DNA from: Cercis canadensis
Taxonomy: Eukaryota > Streptophyta > Magnoliopsida > Fabales > Fabaceae
DNA length: 64,000 nt
Direction of reading: 5' to 3'
Assembly: GCA_003255065.1 (NCBI GenBank)
Contig: QAOA01001448.1
Coordinates: 576,825-640,824 of the forward strand
Position numbers and translations under genes: made by a program. Position 1 is the first letter of the stretch. Every line of letters starts with the position of its first letter. The notes beneath the pieces were generated by a model. That model was not told where the DNA came from, did not search any database, and saw nothing but the letters and a program-made list of their open reading frames with translations. Shown in pieces: positions 11,144-21,711 of this stretch.

Positions 11144-11769
11144 TGTTAAGAAAACGATAATGGAGACTAACTAGGTTGGCTTTGAGGCGTGAACAATTAC
11201 ACTGTCTTGAGTGTAATATTACTTCTCTATAAAAGCAAGTTACCCCAGGATACAACAAAGCCCTCAAAAACTCTCAATGGAAAAGTGAATTCTAATGCAT
11301 CAGGGTATTCCCTTTTATAGAGTTGACAAGACACGAATGAACAAATATAATTGGTCAGAAATTAACAGACATAATTGTCTATTCGGAATAGTCACAATTG
11401 TCTGTTCGGAATAGTCACAACAGTCAGTTCAAAACAGAACTGATTGTCTATTCGAGTTTATTCATCTGAACCTGTTAATTTAATTAACTACCATCCGAAT
11501 CGGGTCAAATCGACCCGACCCGGTCCGGTCCAGATACTAAAACCAATATTAAAATATTTGTCAAATCGATCAAGTGCCCAAGTGCCAATCAAAGACCATT
11601 AATGGACTTTGTCTTGCTAGGCTGTTTGGGCTTGTCAAATGGGCTTGTGCCCATTTAACTAAAGTTATTTTATAACTTTAGTTTGCATTTATAAAGTCTT
11701 TTACATACTCTAAGTTAACCAATGTGGGACTTGGTTAATTTATTAATATATTTACAAACTATGTCAACA
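11144..11769 (-). mobile_element. Solo LTR (626 bp) with perfect 5-bp target-site duplication
   Basis: The sequence starts TGTTAAG and ends GTCAACA, so its termini are TGTT...AACA. It is flanked on both sides by TGTTA (11139-11143 and 11770-11774). On the minus strand there is a TATAAAAGGG box near 11313-11322, which suggests transcription leftward. No internal retrotransposon coding lies next to it, so it is best read as the product of LTR-LTR recombination. It contains inverted and direct motifs such as ATTGTCTATTCGG and ATTGTCTGTTCGG. Confidence 0.8.
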
Positions 11770-11774
11770 TGTTA

Positions 11775-12358
11775 TACCATGAGAACATTTATCTGGATTA
11801 TCCTTGTCTTAAATTTTATGCATAACATGAAGTTCTTCGGCCAAATTCTTAAGATGAGACTTGAGAATGATGTGTTATATCACCCTTCAGGAGCAATTTG
11901 TTCCCACTTTGCCCAATAATGACCCTTAGACTTTTCACTTTTTCATTTATTTCTTCTTTTGATGAGTCAGAAAAAAAAAATATTAAACCTAACCCAGTTT
12001 ATAGGGGTCTGAATTTATTTAGTCACACAGAATCGTATTATTGATTATATTTTTCTGTTAAAACGTAAACTTTGATGGAACAATTTAAAAAGAAAACATC
12101 AGGACCGGGATAAATAATATAAACCTCAAAAAAAATTACCAGAATTGAGAAAGGAACTTCACAATTTATGCTTTGATTCTCCAAAATAAATAGTTATCTG
12201 CGCATCACCAGCAGCATAATAGCTTCTTCAAAGCAAAGTACAATGATGCTAAGTTTGCTAACATAGTTCTTAAAAGTTTAATTTTCGTATAATGAAAGCA
12301 AAGTACAATAGATTGCAATGAAAAGGGGGGAAAAAATGAAAGACAAAAACTGGCTTAC
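11775..12358. other. AT-rich interval within the unrecognised gene region
   Basis: This is intron-like sequence between the solo LTR and the 12359-12482 segment. A minus-strand stretch near 12180-12240 could hold a short exon, but no frame is convincing. Confidence 0.3.
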
Positions 12359-12837
12359 CCCTCATTTGAGAAAATCCCCACATTAGTAGTTTTGCTAAGT
12401 CCACTATCTGTTTTTCCATCAAGCAATGCAGATGCAGATTCTGCAGAGTTATCAAGAGGTTGAGACCCCTGCATCCTGTTATCTGCAATGGCATGTCCAG
12501 ATTAGACCTTGTGCAACATTAAATCCACATTCTTGAGTCTTGAGCATCATCCAAGAACAACTGTCACGAAAATTACCATCCAGACTAAGAGGTACACTTT
12601 AATAACACAACCAACATTATATCATAGAGTAATTTTGACAGTAAGAAAGCATGCAGTTTGCAATAAAATAGAAGAGATTGTAATACATAGAGTAACAATT
12701 ATTCAAAGTTATTAAATTGTGAAATAAGCGTAGCTTTACCAGTCTACATCATATATGATAAAGAAAATGAGATTTACAGCAAACTCTCAAGACTACATAA
12801 TAAAGAATCAAGAGGCGATATTATGTGAGTTAGTTAC

Positions 12838-14970
12838 CCGCTAACTAAACTGACCATTTGCTTACCTTGTCAAGAGGCGAGAAAGAAACCGAAAGAGAAA
12901 AGCGCATAACAGTTCAGAAACTATAAAACTCAAAAATCGAAACCCTAGAGACGTACCAGTTCCCATGAATGGCACAAAATCGTCGACAGTTACTTGGACT
13001 CCCATCTCGGCAAAACATCGACGGCCGTTCTTCTAGAAAGTTCTTCGCTGTTGCAGAGGACACCGTCCATGTCGAACAACACTGCGGACACCTTCCCCCA
13101 CTCCTTTCCAAAAGATTTTCCGCAACATTCTTCTTTTCCACTTCCACGCAAGTTTTCACCACCAATCTTCGCGAGAAAACGAGGCGTTCCCATCGGTATT
13201 GAAAAAGATGAGTTGGAAGTGAAATAGTTTCAGTGCTTTTAGATTGGAAGAGAAGAATAAGGCCGATTCGGGGCGTGATATAGAGGAGTGAGATGTTTGC
13301 AAGGCTATGGCCAAGCTGAAGCGCAACAGAACTAAACTGTGTTTGAGAGTGCCGGTGGCGGGGAGATGGTTTTCATATATCTTAACCCAAGACTGCCCTT
13401 GGTGTTCTTCTAAAACGTCTATCAGTCTATGGCTATTGCGTATTTGCTCAGCAACCTCCTAGTGGTTTATTTGTCTTTCTGAAATTTGTTTATGGTTTTG
13501 ATGGGAGTAATTTTAGGGGTACATTATCCACTTCGTGACTACACCATTTTTATTTATTTAGTTTTTTTTTTTTTGGTGCATCTTTTTCCTTACGATATTT
13601 CCTCCCTTTTTTCTGTTGACTTCTGTCCTCTACAATTTTTATTTTATTTTTATCGTTTGGCAGTCCTTTCTTTTCTTGTCAAAAAAATATTGGTGCCACT
13701 GTTTTTCAGTTTGGGTTGCTTACATAGTTGTACTGCGGGGTTAGTTGCTGGGCCTCAATTTGTTCAATATACTTGTTAAAACCAAAATCCCATACGATTA
13801 ATCAAAATACTGAGCCCAGAGCTGAAAGGAATTGATAAATTATTTTTTATTAAATTAAGTATTACTTTTTGGCTTTTGAAATTTACACGAATTTTTAGTT
13901 TTATATTTAAAAAGTGATATTTTTAAGAAAATTCTACATAGTACATGAATATATCATATTATATTGACGTGACAAGCATACATAATTTTTATATTTTATT
14001 AAATATAAAATATAATTTATTAGATATAAATATATATTTTATTTTATTTTTTAAACTAACTTAAAAACAGTTAACTTATATACATACTATACATATATTA
14101 CTTATTCTTATGTAGTATGACATACTATATAAATATTAAAAATATTTAAGAAACCTTCTATTTTTAATTGAGCCCTCTATTTTCTTTAGCTATTTTTTAA
14201 CTAATTTATGAAGAGATTTTAATATTTTATATTAATAAACCTTCAAAATCTGTATATTTTTTGGGATAATTATTGAAAGTATATTTTGTAGGATTAATCA
14301 TCGTACAATTTTTTAGGATTGACAATTCTCAAGCTATCTATCACAACAAAAACTAAACTTCAACTAAAGAACATTACTACACTAGATAATATCATATATA
14401 CAGTTGAGAGCATGATGCACTCTTCCAACTCCTTTTGCTATTATTTAAAAAATAAACAAATAACATTTTGTACTCTTAAATGATGGTATTAAAAATCAAT
14501 AAAATGGTCGAACTTTAAAGAGGATATTAATAAAAGTTAGGAGCTGTAAATTATTCTCAAATTAAGCAATTTCTTGTAATTAAAGAAAACCAAACAATTT
14601 CATTTATTTTGATACTCTTCAGTTTTAAAATTACCGAGGACTTTACTTCCAATAAAAACATATGATACTTCATACAAAATTGTAGAGTATAATAAAAATA
14701 GATTATTGATATATTATTAAAAAAAAATTTGATAGCAAATGTCTGGTTATTGAATCTTGTTGATAAATAAGTTAAAAAATATTTTTTAGAAAAAGCAAAT
14801 AAATGTATAACCAAAAGGTTGCGTATATAATTAGTTCTCTATTCAACCATAAAGAAAAAATCGAGGGTATTTTAAATTTTTAAGGAAGCTAAATTCTTAA
14901 AGTGTGTTTGGAACATATTTTATTTAAAACAAAATAATTCACAAATTCTATTTAAAGTTATATGATTTAC
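12838..14970. repeat. Segmental duplication, copy B
   Basis: This block matches 4385-5760 and then 8840-10125 in direct orientation. It lacks the ARID/HMG gene (junction near 14420-14450), the SINE-like element and the MITE. It has its own AT-rich insertion at about 13925-14155, with weak inverted ends (CTACATAGTACATG and ATGTAGTATGACAT). It contains a dead copy of SOQ1 exon 1. Confidence 0.88.
12957..13308 (-). pseudogene. SOQ1 exon 1 duplicate, dead
   Basis: It is nearly identical to the true exon at 4503-4857 and still encodes KEWGKVSAVLFDMDGVLCNS with the HAD aspartates. Three signs show it is dead. The start codon is changed from ATG to ATA by a C-to-T change at 13306 on the plus strand. 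One base is missing near 13013-13016 and shifts the frame inside VDVFAEMG. No exons 2-4 follow. The splice donor GTACGT is intact, so transcripts could still splice into downstream sequence. Confidence 0.85.
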
Positions 14971-15370
14971 AGTTCATCAAATACAATATGCACAGTAGTA
15001 AATGATTAAATTATTAAGTTATTGTGATTCCAAATAATTTGAAAAGCATAGTTGTAAGAGAAAAACATGTTAATACTTTTTTGGGGCCATAATCATGTTG
15101 ATACTTGATTCTAAGTTGTTCAATATATTGTAATCCTCTCCCCCATTCTCTCTATATGTCTCTTAATTTTATGATTTTTTTGACTTAATATGGAAAACAT
15201 GTTTAATAGACTTTATGACCAAAGCTGAGGCATTAGCCAATAATAGATGCAAAGATGTTTAAAACCCTTAAACTCGAGAGCTATAAGTCCACCTCTAGTA
15301 TCACATTAGCCAATAGCCATATTAAGCGTTGCTTGTGCTAACCTTTATTTCCAACCAGCACTCAACCACT
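14971..15370. other. Spacer, nothing recognised
   Basis: AT-rich DNA between the segmental duplication and the pectinesterase remnant. No coding or repeat signature was recognised. Confidence 0.4.
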
Positions 15371-15890
15371 ATGGAGCTTCTTGCTCGAGCAATTATCTTC
15401 CCTCTCATTCTGTTTATTAGCTGCTGTTTCTGGTTTTGCAGAGCAGAGGATCGAGAAAGTAGCACATACCATTATTGTGGATCAGTCTGGCAAAGGAAAA
15501 TTCTAGAGTTATATTTTATGGAACATACTTGGGTGCTGTGGTAGACCCTCAGGGATGGAATTCTTGGCACTAATGACCAAGAGTAAGTTTCACTTCTTTT
15601 CTAATAGCCTTAATTAATAGCTAGTTGTATGTTTTATGGAGGAAATCATATAGGGAACATAATAATAATTATTATTTTATATATTGAGAATTATTTATCA
15701 TCCAAATACTGTGAATTTGATTCAGTGATTGAAGGGTTATTTTGTACATGCAGCAACTTTTTTTTTATGCAACTTTTCTCATTTATAGTGTAAACGAATT
15801 TACGCAGGAGTAAGTTCACCAATACTGAGGTTCAGTGTAAAGGGCCCAGGGACCAATACTTCGAAGCGCGTCCACTAGGAGAAGAACCAC
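15371..15890 (+). pseudogene. Pectinesterase remnant (internally deleted)
   Basis: Pectinesterases de-methylesterify cell-wall pectin. Here an ATG at 15371 opens a signal peptide (MELLARAIIFPLILFISC). In a shifted frame TIIVDQSGKGKF (about 15467-15503) matches the conserved start of the mature enzyme. It is followed directly by FYGTYLGAVVDPQGWNSW (about 15510-15570), which belongs near the C-terminus. A last piece (TNTEVQCKGPGTNTSKRV, about 15816-15880) matches the C-terminal GPG region. The catalytic core is deleted and several frameshifts are present. The missing pro-region suggests a class without the inhibitor domain. Confidence 0.7.
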
Positions 15891-16333
15891 TAAAAGAATT
15901 TTCAAAGTCGTCTTTCATGGCTTGACAAATTGCCAAAATAAAATAGTATTTGTAATTTATTTTTCCTCATTTTTTATTTTTTTTATGGGTAAACAGACTT
16001 TATCTTTTGATTAATAAAACATTAGTAAAAGTGATAAATTTTTTTAGTTTGGCTATAAATATTTTAAGGAAAAATAAAACTAGAAGAATTGAGGAATGGT
16101 AATATAAAATAATTTATTCATTTAATTATTAATCAGATGATAATTATCAAAAATAAATTTCCCCTTCAAATTTATTCTATATATTAATTCCAAAATAAAT
16201 AAATAAAAATAATTTTCACCTTTTATTTTTCTCATTTTAGTTTCTTCTATTGACATATATATTATTAAATCACAAAAGAAACAAATCGACGATTAAATGA
16301 CTTCTCTTAATATTAGAGTTGTAAAACATCTTG
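15891..16333. other. Spacer, nothing recognised
   Basis: AT-rich sequence with A/T runs between the pectinesterase remnant and the flank repeat of the LINE. Confidence 0.4.
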
Positions 16334-16550
16334 ACCTGGCCGTTTTCATTCGAGCCCGCATAATACCAACCCAACTTGACTCTTTTTAGGCTGTGGGCTA
16401 AAATAGACTAAAATGAGTAGTCCATTTTATTTAAAAAAAAAAAATTAACTATTTTTATTTGTAATAATATTAAAAATTAACAAAAATTTTGATTTTTTTT
16501 TTCTTTAGTATTTAGACTATTTTAAGCTAACTTATTAATAAACTTAGTTG
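16334..16550 (+). repeat. Flank repeat, left copy
   Basis: This 217-bp sequence, beginning ACCTGGCCGTTTTCATTCG and ending ACTTAGTTG, recurs at 20416-20629 on the far side of the LINE with only a few base and A/T-run differences. It directly abuts the 5' end of the LINE. It is far too long to be a normal LINE target-site duplication. Confidence 0.9.
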
Positions 16551-17795
16551 GATTCTACAGTTTGGCAGGTTTCGGTGCTTCACTCTCATAAGCAACTGGT
16601 GCATATGCAGGTTGGCTTTAATTCTGAAACTCCTTGGTTGTTGACAATAGTTTATGGTAGCCCCACCCCAAGCTTGAGAGAGGAGCTTTGGCATGAACTT
16701 CGGTCTATCAAGGATACGGTTTCTGGGCCATGGTGTGTCGCGGGGGACTTCAACTCTCTTCTTCATCCTTCAGATAAGCAAGGGGGCGCTGAGGTCAGGC
16801 TGGGTAGCTGTCGAGCTTTTCGAGATTGTCTTCATGATTGTAATCTAGTTGATGGTGGCTTTCAGGGTGCTAATTTTACTTGGCAAAGAGGTGGTGTTAA
16901 GGAAAGGTTAGATAGAGTTATTCACAATATGGAATGGAGGCTTGCTTTTGAAGAAGCGGTTGTTGTTCATCTCCCACATTTTAAGTCAGATCATAACCCC
17001 TTGTGGGTGCGCTTTGATCATAACAAGAAGGGAACTAAAAGTAGTAAGCCTTTCAAATTCCTTGCGTCTTGGCTTCTCCATGACAGCTTTGGTGGTTTGG
17101 TCAAACAGGCTTGGGGAGTTGAGAATTGTTGGGGTACTAATATTGAGAATTTTACTAGTTCGGTTAAGAAGTGGAATTTTGAAGTTTTTGGGAATATCTT
17201 TCGGAGAAAACAGCGGTTGCATAGTCACCTGCAAGGTATTTACAGAAAGCTCAGCATGGGGTCTAATATTTTTCTTGAGCGCTTGCAAGTTACGCTTTGG
17301 AGAGAGTATGAAACCATTCTTAGAGAGGAAGAGTTACTTTGGGCTCAAAAGTCTCGGTGCAAATGGATTAAGTTTGGTGATAAAAATACCAAATATTTCC
17401 ATGGTACCACTATTATGCGACGTCACAGGAATAAAATAGCAGCTCTTCAAAATGATGAAGGAGTTTGGGTTCATGATGAAGGAGATCTCCGTGTGATGGC
17501 TACCTCTTTCTTTAAAAATCTTTATCATGATGATGGGGTGTTCAATTCGTTCTTAATTTCAGGTTGCTTTCCTCAAATTTTAGAAAGAGATTTAACAGCT
17601 TTGCAAGCTCGGGTTACTTTCGAAGAAGTTAGGTCTTCGCTTTTTAGCATGGGGGGGCTGAAAGCTCCGGGTCCGGATGGGCTCCATGCTATATTTTTTC
17701 AGAGTCAATGGGATGTAGTTGGCCCCTCGTTATTCTCTCTTGTTCAACAAGTTTTGAGGATCCTTAAGAAGTCAAGGCTATTAATAATACTCTGA
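16551..17795 (+). pseudogene. LINE ORF2 part 1: endonuclease and linker
   Basis: An open frame encodes the partial endonuclease and the segment before the reverse transcriptase, including APGPDGLHAIFF, the usual entry block of plant LINE reverse transcriptases. It ends by frameshift just before LITLIPK in the next frame. Confidence 0.88.
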
Positions 17796-17812
17796 TTACC
17801 CTCATTCCTAAA

Positions 17813-19450
17813 GTGGACAATCCAGAGTTTATTAAACAGTTCAGACCTATAAGTCTGTGTAATGTGGCTTATAAAGTGATTACTAAAATTCTTGCTACTA
17901 GGTTACGAAAAGTTATGCATTATATTATTTCTCCGAGTCAATGCAGCTTTATTCCGGGGCGCCAGGGCTCAGATAATGTTATTATTGCTCAAGAGGTTGT
18001 TCACAGTATGCGCTTTCGGAAGGGAAAGAAAGGCTTTATGGCCATCAAAATTGACCTTGAGAAAGCTTATGACAGAATTAAATGGGATTTTATCAGGGAG
18101 ACTTTACAGGACTTGGGTCTTGGCACTGACATTATTAATCTCATTTGGCATTGCATCTCTACAGCTTCTATGAATGTGGTTTGGGGAGGTGCTACTACAG
18201 AGGATTTTTCTCCTACTCGGGGTATTCGCCAAGGTGATCCCTTATCCCCGTATCTTTTCATACTTTGCATTGAGCGCCTATCTCATTTAATTAATTATAC
18301 AGTTGCCGGGGGACTTTGGAAACCACTCTCTCTTAATCGGAATGGACCCCCTCTGACTCATCTTATGTTTGCTGATGATTTATTTCTATTTGGAGAAGCT
18401 TCTCTAGAGCAGGCTGAGGTTATTAATCGTTGTCTCAAGATTTTTTGTGATAGTTCTGGGCAAAAAGTTAGTCTTGAGAAAACTAAGGTTTGTTTCTCTA
18501 AGAATGTTAATCATCTAAGGGGGCAAGAAATTGCTAATCACTTGGGTTTTGGTATTACTAGTGATTTGGGGAAATATCTTGGGGTTCCTTTGAGCCATAA
18601 GCGGAGCAATAAGGCTTCCTTCAGTTATATCACAGAGAAGGTTATTTGCAGGTTGAGTAGTTGGAAAGCTAAATCCCTCTCCTTTGCAAGTAGGCTTACT
18701 CTCTCTCAGTCGGTTATTTCAGCCATTCCTGTTTATGCCATGCAAACCTCTTGTCTACCCTCTAGTACTTGTGAGGAAATTGACAAACTAAATAGATGTT
18801 TTTTATGGGGTTCTTCACAGGCGCATAGAAAAATCCATTTAGTTAATTGGGATACCGTTTGTAAAATGAAGAATCATGGGGGTCTGGGTTTACGCCATTC
18901 TAAGCATGTTAACACAGCCTTTATGATGAAACTAGGCTGGGGCTTGATTAATAAGTGGGATGACTTGTGGGCTCGTGTCCTTCGTAGCAAATATAAATGT
19001 GGCTCTGATTTACTTCCTTCAGTTCAGGCTAGGAACCCCAGTTCTAATATCTGGAAAGGGGTTTCTAAGTCTTGGCCAAAATTGGAAGAGAATATCTTAT
19101 GGCGTTTGGGTAATGGTCAACAGATCAAGTTTTGTTATGATAAGTGGATTCATGGACTTCCCCCGCTTCACCACCTGACTTGTTCACACCTAGATAATAA
19201 TGCGAAAGAGGTTACGGTGGACCATTTTATTACTTCTGAGGGTAGTTGGGATTGGCCACAGCTTCATGCCGTGCTGCCTAGAGATGTTTGTAATCGTATT
19301 GCAATTATAAAACCACCCACTGTGCAAAACGAAAAGGACTTGATTGTATGGGCTCCTTCCCATGATGGGGATTTTTCTATTAAGTCTGCTTACGATGTTT
19401 TGAGTGGTAATGTTTCGGGTAACTCATATTCTCTCTCGAAAAAAATCTGA
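17813..19450 (+). pseudogene. LINE ORF2 part 2: reverse transcriptase
   Basis: This frame carries all reverse transcriptase blocks, with catalytic aspartates in IKIDLEKAYD and FADD, then the thumb-like GKYLGVPLSHKR and CFLWGSS regions typical of plant L1 elements. It ends at a stop near 19450 inside a conserved block. Confidence 0.9.
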
Positions 19451-19507
19451 AAATGGGAGGGTCCCCAAAGAATTAAGACGTTTCTCAGGCTTATTTTTCA
19501 TGACAGT

Positions 19508-20414
19508 TTGCTCACTAACAGTTCTAGATTCCAATGTCATTTGGCTGCTATTTCTGTGTGCACTCGCTGTGGTAAAGACACGGAGACTACAATGCATGCT
19601 CTTAGAGATTGTGAGAAGATTCTCCCTCTTTGGCTGCGCTTGGTTAAACGAAGGGCTTGGAACTCCTTTTTTGCTCTTGACCGTCAGGAGTGGCTTGCTG
19701 GTAATCTTTCTAACGAATGGGGAAATGTTGTGCATGGTTGGGACAAGCTCTTTGGACTTGCTCTGCATGCGGTTTGGCAATCTCGAAATGCTTTCTTATT
19801 TGATGATGGTGCTCAGGAGGGTAATGATCTGGTTTTTCAAGTGATGGGAAGGTTTAAGGAGCTTTGTTGTTTCCTAGAAGATGCTAAGCATGGGTTGCAT
19901 GAGAATCCTAAAGTTCTCTCCTTGATTTCGTGGCAATTTCCCGATGTTGGCTGGGTCAAAGTGAACACCGATGGTTCTTTGCTTGCTGATACGCATCATG
20001 CAGCTTGTGGAGGCTTAGCCCGCGATGCTTCAGGGTTGTTTATCGCAGGTTTTAAGTGTAACCTGGGTCAAGGGTCCATCACTAAGGCTGAGTTGTGGGG
20101 GCTAGTCTATGGGACTCGTATGGCTTGGGAGTTGGGCGCTCGGAAAGTGATAGTTGAGTGTGATTCGCAGTGTAGCATTCATTTACTGCACCACTGTCAC
20201 AACATATTTCATCCTTGTTTTCCTCTCATTCAAGAACTTAGAGACATGATGCAGTGGAGCTGGGTTTTGGTGGTCAATCACGTTTATAGAGAAGGCAACA
20301 GATGTGCGGATCTCCTTGCAAGGGATGCACACTCGAGTGATTTCATGGTGGACTGGTTCAGGGAGCCTCCTCTTGGCTTGCAACAATTGCTCAAGGACGA
20401 TGCTGCTGGTGTAG
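19508..20414 (+). pseudogene. LINE ORF2 part 3: zinc region and RNase H
   Basis: The frame encodes the zf-RVT cysteines and an RNase H fold with the acidic catalytic residues in NTDGS, KAELWGL and ECDS, and a final Asp in ADLLARD. The coding end is cut by the N at 20415, and apparent codons past it belong to flank sequence. Confidence 0.85.
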
Positions 20415-20415
20415 N

Positions 20416-20629
20416 ACCTGGCCGTTTTCATTCGAGCCCGCATAATACCAACCCAACTTGACTCTTTTTAGGCTGTGGGCTAAAATAGACTAAAATGAGT
20501 AGTCCACTTTATTTAAAAAAAAAATTTAACTATTTTTATTTGTAATAATATTAAAAATTAACAAAAATTTTGATTTTTTTCTTTAGTTATTTAGACTATT
20601 TTAAGCTAACTTATTAATAAACTTAGTTG
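20416..20629 (+). repeat. Flank repeat, right copy
   Basis: Second copy of 16334-16550, starting immediately after the single N at 20415. Unlike the left copy, it continues into AACAAAATAAAAATGC instead of the LINE. Confidence 0.9.
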
Positions 20630-21711
20630 AACAAAATAAAAATGCATAAAGTAATATATAAAATTAAAATAAAGAATCAAAGATATATAAAAAATGTATT
20701 TAAGTGTAAATTTAAAATAAAAATACATATATAATAAAATAAATTATAATAATATATACTTTAAAATAACACTTACTAATATAATTTTTATAGTATAATG
20801 TACCTAAAAAAATAAGAAAAAGAAAACAGGCAACCCAACCTAGCCCAAACATAAATGGGCCGCAGTTCGAGTCGAACTCACTTAGTTATATTCGGGTCAG
20901 CAATTCTATGATCCAAATATCCTTTTTGGCAGACTAAAACGGATCAACTCATCATACTTGACCCATTTTATCAGCTCTACTTAATATGTTTCAACGTCAT
21001 TGCGTCATCTTCCAAATATCTGTTTTACGGAGTTTGTTTTGTTTTGGGCTTTAACTTCCAGAGGTGTCCCGTTGATTGACTGACCCGCTTTGGTTCATTC
21101 CTTTTTGTGGAATCCTACGTCGCTACATGGCGCAATGCGGCTCATCAATAAACAAGCCAAGTCTAAAAATCTCCTAAACCAAAACTACGAAAAAAAAAAA
21201 AAAAAANAAAAAAAAAAAAAAAAGCAAGCGCCGTTTGCTGCGTGTAAAGTGGTAGTGATACTGTGATAGAAGCACACTGCCACGTGGGATCTTATAAAAA
21301 GTTCTCACCCTACGGTTCACCGTACTAATGGCCACACAAACAAACTCTAATAAACTCTCCGCCCACCGGCGGATTCAGAAAAGCGCTACTACCAAGATAA
21401 GGTTCCCCGCAAGCACCCACACAAAGAAAGGGAAAAAGAAAACAAAAAGAATCAAATTTTCTAGTATCCAAATTTCTTCTATACGGAAATTCCGCTCACC
21501 AATTGCCAACAGAAATCAATAAAGGGTTAGTTCAGTTGAAGTGCTCTTAGTCTTACTGAATAGTTACTATTTCTTATGAACATTGATCCAAACGGAAGAC
21601 ATTGAGGAGAAAACCGAGGGATTCCATAGTTTTCTGGGACTGCATGAGTGGGGAAAAACCCAGCGGGTCCTTCAAGTTTGGATACTTGAAGATTTATAAG
21701 CAGCAGCAACC
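20630..21711. other. FPN3 upstream region with a sequencing gap in a poly(A) run
   Basis: The region contains AT-rich spacer, an A-run with an N at 21207, and the likely promoter and 5' UTR of the FPN3 gene. Open frames at 21328-21522 and 21602-21844 have no protein-like features and are not called. Confidence 0.5.

Larger units (their letters stand above)
10326..12482 (-). pseudogene. Unrecognised multi-exon gene or gene remnant
   Basis: Four minus-strand segments have plausible splice borders and coding-like frames: 12359-12482 (MQGSQPLDNSAESASALLDG), 10888-11027 (RRDTLRFGSLAIAISCLVFT, which contains a possible membrane segment), 10680-10758 (ASPKAIWNLLFGVYQPSLEQ) and 10326-10420 (ending ESLNLRT and a stop). 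The last three join in one frame. The first does not connect in phase, so an exon is missing or the gene is broken. A 626-bp solo LTR lies in the long gap between the first and second segments. I do not recognise the protein family. The upstream neighbour is the dead SOQ1 exon copy, so a chimeric origin is possible. Confidence 0.35.
16551..20414 (+). mobile_element. L1-type LINE retrotransposon, 5'-truncated and decayed
   Basis: The element starts inside the apurinic endonuclease domain. GDFNSLLHP and FKSDHNPLWV, two catalytic-site blocks, are visible in 16551-17000. The reverse transcriptase follows, with FRPISLCNVAYKV, IDLEKAYDRIKWDF, GIRQGDPLSPYLF and the catalytic FADD in LMFADDLFLFGEA. 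A zinc-binding region (CTRCGKDTETTMHALRDC) and an RNase H domain (VNTDGSLLADTHHAACGG ... EGNRCADLLARDA) complete the order. Gag-like ORF1 and the start of the endonuclease are missing. One frameshift lies near 17790 and a disruption near 19450 replaces a conserved Trp codon with TGA. The 3' UTR and poly(A) tail are not present; the sequence stops at an N. Confidence 0.92.

Noticed and set aside
16334-20629. Reading the flank repeats as LTRs of an element with the LINE inside
   Set aside because: The repeats lack TG...CA ends, a primer-binding site and a polypurine tract, and the inside is a typical non-LTR element.
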